A DNA stretch of 10,774 nucleotides from Eubacteriales bacterium (GTDB lineage Bacteria; Bacillota; Clostridia; Peptostreptococcales; Acidaminobacteraceae), in NCBI GenBank assembly GCA_030625285.1, contig DAOURC010000013.1, positions 1 through 10,774 of the forward strand. The letters run 5' to 3'. Positions 5,374-10,774 of the stretch are shown here, piece by piece. How positions within the stretch are numbered: position 1 is the stretch's first letter; each line of letters begins with the position of its first letter. Under the pieces are notes generated by a model. The model had not been told where the DNA came from, made no database searches, and was given only the letters and a program-made list of their open reading frames with translations. Made by a program: the position numbers and the translations under genes.

Positions 5374-5382
5374 TGTTATAAT
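5374..5382 (+). promoter_or_regulatory. Extended -10 promoter of the radical SAM operon
   Basis: TGT-TATAAT gives a perfect -10 hexamer (5377-5382) with the TG extension (5374-5375). No good -35 lies 16-18 bases upstream. Transcription would start near 5389, followed by a GGGAG ribosome binding site (5401-5405) and ATG 5412. Only 12 bases separate this -10 box from the divergent one. Confidence 0.6.
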
Positions 5383-5411
5383 TACATAGAATATTCACAA
5401 GGGAGATTATT

Positions 5412-7130
5412 ATGAAAGTATTTATTACAAGCTTAAATTCAAAATATATACATTCTAATTTGGCGATAAGGTATTTATATAAATATTCATTGCAAATTTC
5501 AGATGCCGATATATCCATTGAAGATTTTACAATAAATCAGAGAAAAGACTTTATTATTAAAAAAATAATTATGAGTAAGCCCGATATAGTCGCTTTTTCC
5601 ATTTACATTTGGAATTATGCCATGACTGTTGAAATCATCAAAAGCATAAAAAAAATAAATCCAAATATTAAAATTATAGTAGGTGGTCCTGAAGTAAGTT
5701 ATGATTCTAAGGACGTGCTTAAAAGAGTGCCTTCTATAGATTATGTAATTTTTGGAGAGGGTGAAATTCCTTTTCAGAATTTAATAAAAGCGATAAAGAA
5801 TGATGAAAAAGGTATTTATTTGCCAGGTGTTGCATATGCCGAAAATGAAGAGATAGTCATGGGGCCTAAAAGTCCATTGATGAGTATTGATTCATTGATT
5901 TTTCCATATGATTTACCATTTGATAAAACCAAGTTGATGTATTATGAATCGTCGAGAGGCTGTCCTTATAATTGTTCTTATTGTATTTCATCGACTATCA
6001 AAGGTGTGAGATACAAGTCGCTTGATCTAGTTAAAAAAGATCTTCAGCTTTTCTTGGATCAAGAAGTGAAAATAGTTAAATTCATCGATAGAACATTTAA
6101 TATTGATAAAAAAAGAAGCCTGGAGATTATCAAATATATGATCGATAATGACAATGGACTTACAACCTTTCATCTTGAATTATCTCCAAATCTTATTGAT
6201 AACGATTGGATTGAGTTATTGAAAGATGTTAGAAAAGATTTAGTTCAATTTGAAGTAGGTATTCAAAGTGTGCATGAAAACGTTATAAAAGCGGTCAACA
6301 GAAATATATATTTCGATAAGATTAAAGTTACTTTAAAAGAGCTGATTGATCTTCAAAATATTCATATCCATTTAGATTTGATTGCCGGATTACCCTATGA
6401 GGGATTAAAAGAGTTTATGGAATCATTTGACGAGGTATATGCGTTGAAAGCAGATCATTTTCAATTGGGCTTTTTAAAGCTGTTGAAAGGAAGTCAAATC
6501 AGAAGAGAACAGGATAAGTACGGATATGTATATGACAGTGAACCTCCATATGAGATATTCAGCAATGATTTTCTATCATATTGCGATCTGATCTATTTAA
6601 AGGATATTGAGGAACTGCTGGAAAACTATTATAATTCGCATCATTTTGAAACAACTATTGAATACGTTGTCGAGATGTTCGATTCGCCATCTGATTTTTA
6701 TGATGATTTCAGCAAGTTTTGGAATAAGCGAAAACTATTTGAACAAAAACATAAATTGATTGATTTATTTATATTTCTTTATCAATTTTTAGAAGAAAAA
6801 GAAGAGTTGAATTTGTCTTTAATCAAAGAATTGATGAAACTGGATTATCATAGGAAAAGCAGATATAAAGAAACAGAGTTTTTTGGAAGGTTGGACATTG
6901 ATATTCCTAGACATGAGATTCACGAAATGATTAAAGATGAAAAGTTTATTTTAGAAAAAATGCCTCAATTTAAAAATCATAGTGCAAAAGAAATAATCAA
7001 AAGCATACAGATTATGAGTTTTGGCTACAATGTTTTTGAAAAATCATATCAAAAGATAAAAACGATTGGTTATTTTGATTATAAGAATGATAAATTTGGT
7101 ATTATAGGAGTAGATGAACAAAATGAATAA
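5412..7130 (+). CDS. B12-binding domain radical SAM protein (DUF4080-type)
   Basis: A 572-residue enzyme with an N-terminal cobalamin-binding-like Rossmann domain and a radical SAM barrel. The N-terminus SLNSKYIHSNLAIRYLY is characteristic of this family; GGPEVSYD (91-98) and FGEGE (114-118) mark the end of the B12-binding fold. The radical SAM cluster motif is Cys184-x3-Cys188-x2-Cys191 (RGCPYNCSYC), the ligands of the [4Fe-4S] cluster that cleaves S-adenosylmethionine. LELSPNLI (255-262) and GIQSVHENV (283-291) are later barrel strands of this class. The C-terminal 200 residues are helical and match what is usually called DUF4080. Substrates of the family are unknown; methyltransfer or tRNA/cofactor modification are possibilities only. 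It is the first gene of a four-gene operon, and its 3' end overlaps the next gene. Confidence 0.9.
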   Translation: MKVFITSLNSKYIHSNLAIRYLYKYSLQISDADISIEDFTINQRKDFIIKKIIMSKPDIVAFSIYIWNYAMTVEIIKSIKKINPNIKIIVGGPEVSYDSKDVLKRVPSIDYVIFGEGEIPFQNLIKAIKNDEKGIYLPGVAYAENEEIVMGPKSPLMSIDSLIFPYDLPFDKTKLMYYESSRGCPYNCSYCISSTIKGVRYKSLDLVKKDLQLFLDQEVKIVKFIDRTFNIDKKRSLEIIKYMIDNDNGLTTFHLELSPNLIDNDWIELLKDVRKDLVQFEVGIQSVHENVIKAVNRNIYFDKIKVTLKELIDLQNIHIHLDLIAGLPYEGLKEFMESFDEVYALKADHFQLGFLKLLKGSQIRREQDKYGYVYDSEPPYEIFSNDFLSYCDLIYLKDIEELLENYYNSHHFETTIEYVVEMFDSPSDFYDDFSKFWNKRKLFEQKHKLIDLFIFLYQFLEEKEELNLSLIKELMKLDYHRKSRYKETEFFGRLDIDIPRHEIHEMIKDEKFILEKMPQFKNHSAKEIIKSIQIMSFGYNVFEKSYQKIKTIGYFDYKNDKFGIIGVDEQNE

Positions 7131-7815
7131 AATACAAGATATCAAGAACTTATTTATAGAATCATGGATAAATTCAGTGCAGCTGATAAAGAAACTACCA
7201 CTACTGCTAATAGTGCCCATGGTACATTTTTTAGCATACTATATATTACTATATGTTGTTTCGTTCATCAACCTTGGGATATTCACGTCATTGCTTCAAG
7301 GGTTGGTGTTTGCTGTTATTTTATCAAGTTATTTTTATGTGCTTTATCAAGCGATATATTATAAACGTTTCAAATATGAATATCTTTATAGTGGAATTAA
7401 AGTGTTTTTATTAAAAAGCTGGATATTTGTATTGATTGTGAATTTAGCTTTTTATGTGTTGATGTTGTTGGGAATTGATGTTTTGCTAGGAAAATATATA
7501 TTTATTCTTCCTTTCATCATAGCTATTCTTTTTAATCCAATGCCGGAAATCATTTACATTTCCGATTATGATGAAAGGGATATGTTTTTTTATAATTTCA
7601 ATTTTATAAAAAGAAATTATTTGCAGTGGTATTCAATAAATGCTGTATTTTTATTAGGACTCGCAGCATTGTTATTTACTGCAGGCTTGATTCCATATAT
7701 TTCGAACGTGCTAATATTGATATATGTGGCTTTTGTAATGATATTTAGAGGGCAACTGTTTAAAAAGCTGCATAAATCAAATTATAGGAAAAGAGTTTTC
7801 AATCATTTTAATTGA
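7114..7815 (+). CDS. Polytopic membrane protein of unknown function
   Basis: A 233-residue integral membrane protein with about six hydrophobic segments (roughly 28-50, 54-76, 101-120, 127-147, 174-194 and 196-215). It has a short cytoplasmic-looking N-terminus and a Lys/Arg-rich tail (KKLHKSNYRKR), which suggests both ends face the cytoplasm. I see no catalytic or transporter motif and cannot name a family. The segment NPMPEIIYISDYDERDMFFYNF between segments 4 and 5 is charged and may be a functional loop. The start is uncertain: ATG 7114 lies only three bases after AGGAG (7106-7110), while ATG 7123 lies twelve bases after it. Either start overlaps the radical SAM gene (17 or 8 bases), so translational coupling is likely. 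NAD kinase follows after 14 bases. Confidence 0.75.
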   Translation: MNKMNKIQDIKNLFIESWINSVQLIKKLPLLLIVPMVHFLAYYILLYVVSFINLGIFTSLLQGLVFAVILSSYFYVLYQAIYYKRFKYEYLYSGIKVFLLKSWIFVLIVNLAFYVLMLLGIDVLLGKYIFILPFIIAILFNPMPEIIYISDYDERDMFFYNFNFIKRNYLQWYSINAVFLLGLAALLFTAGLIPYISNVLILIYVAFVMIFRGQLFKKLHKSNYRKRVFNHFN

Positions 7816-7829
7816 TAGGTGGGGATGTT

Positions 7830-8648
7830 ATGAGAAGAATTTTTATTCATAATAATAATAATCGGGCAAGTTTGGAAGTAAAAGAAAAATTAATTGGATT
7901 ATTGAAGGAAAACGGTTTTTTCCCTACAAAATATCAGCCTGATGTTGTTATTGTAATTGGAGGAGATGGTACTATGCTCAGTGCCATTAGAAACCATTCG
8001 ACAAAAGATATCCCCTTTATAGGAATAAACACAGGAAATCTAGGGTTTTTACCAACTATATTGCCGAACGATATCGATATGCTGATAGATATGCTAAAAA
8101 GAGATGAACTCAATGCTTTTGAGTATCCTCTTTTAGAAGTGCATAGTAAAACTATAAATAATGAGATAATAGTCAATTATGCTTTTAATGAGATTTTAAT
8201 CAAACATCAACAACCTAGATTGATGGAAGCGTTAGTTTACATAAATAAAAGACCTTTCAATTATTTTACTGGCGATGGATTTATTGTTTCTACTCCGATA
8301 GGAGCTACCGGGTATGCGATATGGGCAGGAGGAGCCACTGTTCATTCTGATTTGCCGGTTTATCAATTGACGCCTTTAAATGCAAATGATAACAGAGTGA
8401 ACAGACCGATGAAAAATTCATTAATCATTTCTAATGATACTTTATTAGATTTTAAAATTATAAAGGCAAAGCAAAGAGCTGTTATGGTAGCTTGTGATGG
8501 GAAAAGTGTTTCGGATGAACATATTTCTGAACTGCATGTGAAAGTGTCGGATTTGACAGTTAAGATTTTAAGGCTGGACAGTTATGATTATTTTGATCTG
8601 TATAGACAAAAGATTATAGATAAAAATATTAACAAATATTTAAAATAG
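7830..8648 (+). CDS. nadK: NAD kinase
   Basis: A 272-residue cytoplasmic enzyme that phosphorylates NAD to NADP with ATP or polyphosphate. The diagnostic GGDGT motif is at 44-48 (VIVIGGDGTML). NTGNLGFLP (67-75), the NE pair (120-121) and GDGFIVSTPIGATGYAIWAGG (148-168, glycine-rich) are the other family blocks, followed by LTPLNANDNRVNRP. AIWAGG replaces the more common N-L-S-A-G-G, a mild variant. The start is ATG 7830, with AGGTGGGG just upstream; an in-frame TTG at 7812 overlaps the stop of the preceding gene, lacks a ribosome binding site and would add six residues not typical of the family. The length matches the short bacterial NAD kinases. It sits in the middle of the operon, and its stop codon overlaps the ribosome binding site of the TPR gene. 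Confidence 0.96.
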   Translation: MRRIFIHNNNNRASLEVKEKLIGLLKENGFFPTKYQPDVVIVIGGDGTMLSAIRNHSTKDIPFIGINTGNLGFLPTILPNDIDMLIDMLKRDELNAFEYPLLEVHSKTINNEIIVNYAFNEILIKHQQPRLMEALVYINKRPFNYFTGDGFIVSTPIGATGYAIWAGGATVHSDLPVYQLTPLNANDNRVNRPMKNSLIISNDTLLDFKIIKAKQRAVMVACDGKSVSDEHISELHVKVSDLTVKILRLDSYDYFDLYRQKIIDKNINKYLK

Positions 8649-8658
8649 GAGAGAAAAA

Positions 8659-9759
8659 ATGATAATAGGTTTAGATTTTATAAGAGAACACTTGGATGAA
8701 ATTGCTTTTTTTGAGTTGATGAAAGACATTGAATTAAAAAATGGAACTATTCTAGATAAAAATATTCCGATGCCGTTAGTTGTAGATGCTGTAAAAGACA
8801 AAATATATGATTCTGACCCTAGCTTTTCTCAAACAGAGCTAATTGATGGAATCATATTTTTATTGGGGTTAGATCCTAAATTCAAACATAAGGATTATTA
8901 CACAGAGTTGTTATTAAAAATAGATGATAATATTTTAGAAGTATCTGCAGGGAATATACTTGAAAATATCAGACCCGACAATCAAATTGAATCACTGATA
9001 AAATTAGTCGGCGTATTCAATTCAGGTTTTGAATCTGAAGATCTTTTGATTAATATAGGAAGGTTGAACCTTGATATTTATAGAGAAAACGGTGTTGAAG
9101 ATTTCAATGGTCTAGCTAAAAGAATTTTTGAATATTTATTGAAGAAAGAAACGACAAGTCCACTTCCGGAATATTATTTAGGATACTACTATTATAATAA
9201 AGGTTTATATTCCAAGGCTAAATTTCTTTGGGATAATAGTACAGCTAAGGATTTGGACGAACAACGAAAAATCGAGCTCATCGAGATATTTCCGAAGTTG
9301 CAATCGAGAATGATATATGAAGATGGTTATGAATTGATTTTAAAAGGAAGATACGATGAAGGTTTAGAAAAACTGCTTTTCATTAAAGATGAATTTTCAG
9401 AGTGGTGGAATGTATTCTTTTTTATCGGATTGGGGTATAGATATAAAGAGGAATATCAAAATGCAATTCATTATTTAAATAGAGCGCTTGAACTTAGTGC
9501 CGACAATGTAGATATATTGAATGAATTAGGAATCTGCCATACCATGATATCCGATTATGACAAGGCAAGCGAAATTTATAGAAAAGCGATAGTTTTAGAT
9601 CCTACTAATCACGAATTGATCTGCAATATGGGAATTGTATACTTTAACAAGGGAGAACTTGATTTAGCTAGAAAATTCTTTAATCAAGCATACGATTTAA
9701 ATCCTGAAGACGAGATTACTAAACAATGGATAGAACATATGGCTAAGCAGAATTCTTAG
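8659..9759 (+). CDS. Tetratricopeptide repeat protein
   Basis: A 366-residue soluble protein, last gene of the operon, with AGGAG starting inside the stop codon of nadK and an ATG ten bases after that stop. Clear TPR units lie at about 249-282, 284-316 and 318-350, each with the W/L-x2-L/I-G-x2-Y and A-x3-Y/F-x-A-x2-L-x-P pattern (for example GICHTMISDYDKASEIYRKA, AIVLDPTNHE). A further unit at about 171-200 and a degenerate one at 217-247 are likely. The N-terminal 150 residues are helical, without recognisable repeats. No signal peptide or membrane segment is present. TPRs mediate protein binding, so a scaffold or assembly role is likely, but the partner is unknown. The constant neighbours suggest a link to the radical SAM and membrane proteins. 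Confidence 0.9.
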   Translation: MIIGLDFIREHLDEIAFFELMKDIELKNGTILDKNIPMPLVVDAVKDKIYDSDPSFSQTELIDGIIFLLGLDPKFKHKDYYTELLLKIDDNILEVSAGNILENIRPDNQIESLIKLVGVFNSGFESEDLLINIGRLNLDIYRENGVEDFNGLAKRIFEYLLKKETTSPLPEYYLGYYYYNKGLYSKAKFLWDNSTAKDLDEQRKIELIEIFPKLQSRMIYEDGYELILKGRYDEGLEKLLFIKDEFSEWWNVFFFIGLGYRYKEEYQNAIHYLNRALELSADNVDILNELGICHTMISDYDKASEIYRKAIVLDPTNHELICNMGIVYFNKGELDLARKFFNQAYDLNPEDEITKQWIEHMAKQNS

Positions 9760-9817
9760 TCGTTTTGTAAATCTAACAGTTGAATGTATACAAGTTTTGT
9801 TGTAAACTGATACTGTA

Positions 9818-9834
9818 TTCAACAATTTGTTGAA
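9818..9834. promoter_or_regulatory. 17-bp palindrome overlapping the ptb -35 box (candidate operator)
   Basis: TTCAACAA-T-TTGTTGAA is a perfect inverted repeat of two 8-bp arms around one central base. The promoter -35 hexamer TTGTTG (9827-9832) lies wholly within the right arm. A repressor dimer bound here would block RNA polymerase. No T run follows, so it is not a terminator. Confidence 0.5.
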
Positions 9835-9855
9835 ATGTTGTGGAAAAATTATAAA
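9827..9855 (+). promoter_or_regulatory. Promoter of ptb
   Basis: TTGTTG (9827-9832), exactly 17 bases, then TATAAA (9850-9855): both hexamers are good sigma-70 matches. The transcript would start near 9862, at the ribosome binding site, giving a leader of only about 15 bases. Confidence 0.55.
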
Positions 9856-9876
9856 TTTTGTGGAAGGAGTAAAAAA

Positions 9877-10774
9877 GTGATTAAAAATTTAACGGATTTA
9901 TTGAATGAAGCAAAAAATCAAAAGAAAATGAAATTGGCTGTTGCGGCAGCTCAAGATTCTGATGTTTTATCTGCAGTTGTGGATGCTGCAAATGATGGAA
10001 TTATCGATCCAGTTTTAATTGGAAATATTGATGAAATCAAAACAATTGCAAAAGATCAAAACTTGGAAATAGGAAGTTTCAAGCTTGTTGAAGCCAACAC
10101 TTTACAAGAGGCGGCAGAAATTTCAGTAAAAATGGTCAATAACGGTGAGGCTGATTTTCTAATGAAAGGTTTGATTGATACTGCAGTACTATTAAAAGCG
10201 GTATTGAACAAAGAGTACGGGCTAAGAACGGATTCTCAATTAAGCCATGTAATGCTCTATTTTAGTGAAAATTATCATAAGTTTTTATTCTTGACGGATG
10301 GTGGTATGAACATAGCACCTTCATTAGAGGAGAAAGTTAAAATCACCAAAAATGCTATCGACGTAGTAAAGGCTTTTGGAGTAGAAACTGTAAAAGTTGC
10401 TGCTTTGGCTGCAAAAGAAAAAGTCAATCCTAAGATGCCGGTGACTGTTGAAGCTCGTGAATTACAAAATATGTGTGAAGCGGGAGAGTTTGGCGAGGGC
10501 GTAATAGTTGAAGGACCTTTGGCGTTTGATTTGGCGGTTTCTAAAAAAGCTGCAGAAATTAAAAATTTCGAAAGTAAAATTTCGGGTGATGTAGATGTTT
10601 TGCTTGTTCCAAACATAGAAGTAGGAAATGGAATCGGTAAAGCATTGACATATATTGCAAAGGCGGATTCTGCCGGGATTGTCATGGGAGCAAAAGTACC
10701 AATTGTCTTAGTATCTCGTGCGGATAGTTATGAATCAAAATTATATTCAATAGCATTAGGTAGTGTAGTTGCTG
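9877..10774 (+). CDS. ptb: Phosphate butyryltransferase, 3' end cut by window
   Basis: This enzyme converts butyryl-CoA and phosphate to butyryl-phosphate and CoA, the step before butyrate kinase in fermentative butyrate formation. The visible 299 codons cover nearly the full length of the family (about 300 residues). Family blocks in order are FLMKG (94-98), LRTDSQLSHV, FLTDGGMNIAPSLEEK (138-153), EKVNPKMPVTVEA (181-193), VEGPLAFDLAVS (211-222), LLVPNIEVGNGIGKAL (242-257) and the near-terminal GAKVPIVLVSRADS (271-284). The start is GTG 9877, seven bases after AAGGAG; no in-frame ATG occurs before codon 18. Close relatives include phosphate acetyltransferase, but the GGMNIAP and VNPKMP pattern favours the butyryl enzyme. 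A butyrate kinase gene would be expected just downstream, outside the window. A minus-strand open frame at 10275-10685 is a shadow of this gene. Confidence 0.93.
   Translation, partial: MIKNLTDLLNEAKNQKKMKLAVAAAQDSDVLSAVVDAANDGIIDPVLIGNIDEIKTIAKDQNLEIGSFKLVEANTLQEAAEISVKMVNNGEADFLMKGLIDTAVLLKAVLNKEYGLRTDSQLSHVMLYFSENYHKFLFLTDGGMNIAPSLEEKVKITKNAIDVVKAFGVETVKVAALAAKEKVNPKMPVTVEARELQNMCEAGEFGEGVIVEGPLAFDLAVSKKAAEIKNFESKISGDVDVLLVPNIEVGNGIGKALTYIAKADSAGIVMGAKVPIVLVSRADSYESKLYSIALGSVVA

Larger units (their letters stand above)
9760..9876 (+). other. Intergenic region before ptb
   Basis: No rho-independent terminator for the upstream operon is visible, so some read-through into ptb is possible. 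The region is AT-rich and repeats a TTTTGTTG-like word three times (about 9795-9802, 9826-9832 and, as TTTTGTGG, 9856-9863). It contains the palindrome and promoter listed separately. Confidence 0.5.

Noticed and set aside
7812..7829. TTG start giving NAD kinase six extra residues
   Set aside because: It overlaps the stop of the upstream gene and has no ribosome binding site; ATG 7830 follows AGGTGGGG at normal distance.
7164..8176. Short open frames within the membrane protein gene (plus) and nadK (minus)
   Set aside because: They overlap well-supported genes in other frames and have no initiation signals.
10275..10685. Minus-strand open frame of 136 codons
   Set aside because: It lies entirely opposite ptb, whose translation matches its family throughout; the serine- and threonine-rich shadow has no independent support.
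1..10774. CRISPR arrays, tRNA or rRNA genes, replication origin
   Set aside because: I read both strands for regularly spaced repeats, cloverleaf sequences and DnaA-box clusters and saw none; the TGGTACC at 1462-1468 belongs to the T-box.

Overview
The window is AT-rich, with densely packed genes, strong AGGAGG-type ribosome binding sites and a T-box riboswitch in front of an aminoacyl-tRNA synthetase. A phosphate butyryltransferase gene adds a butyrate-fermentation signature. Together these point to a low-GC Gram-positive anaerobe (Firmicutes), perhaps of the Tissierellia/Peptoniphilaceae type. The lineage is an inference from gene content, not from a marker gene.

Layout. (1) Bases 2-1215: the 3' part of a DUF523/TudS-like iron-sulfur protein converges on a rhomboid protease gene, and one compact hairpin terminator serves both. 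(2) Bases 1255-3231: an extended -10 promoter, an arginine-type T-box leader with candidate specifier AGA, and argS. (3) Bases 3232-4796: an island of about 1.55 kb bounded by an inverted repeat. It carries one Rpn-family PD-(D/E)XK nuclease gene with its own terminator, a coding-like remnant on the minus strand, and an inward-facing terminator at each end. (4) Bases 4800-5327: an unrecognised 175-residue protein on the minus strand. Its promoter lies back-to-back with that of the next operon. (5) Bases 5412-9759: a tight four-gene operon encoding a B12-binding radical SAM protein, a polytopic membrane protein, NAD kinase and a TPR protein. (6) Bases 9818-10774: a promoter whose -35 box sits inside a 17-bp palindrome, followed by the nearly complete ptb gene, cut by the window edge.

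The most interesting region is the Rpn island. The Rpn gene contains a near-perfect internal Shine-Dalgarno (AGGAGG) four bases before an in-frame ATG at 4272. Translation from there would give a separate 74-residue C-terminal protein. This matches the gene-within-gene layout described for E. coli Rpn systems, in which a short C-terminal product restrains a toxic full-length nuclease used in phage defence. The bounding inverted repeat also looks like the two arms of one former bidirectional terminator between argS and the minus-strand gene, as if the cassette had landed in its loop. Both readings are inferences that comparison with related genomes and ribosome profiling could settle. The remaining genes look like ordinary housekeeping or conserved hypothetical genes.
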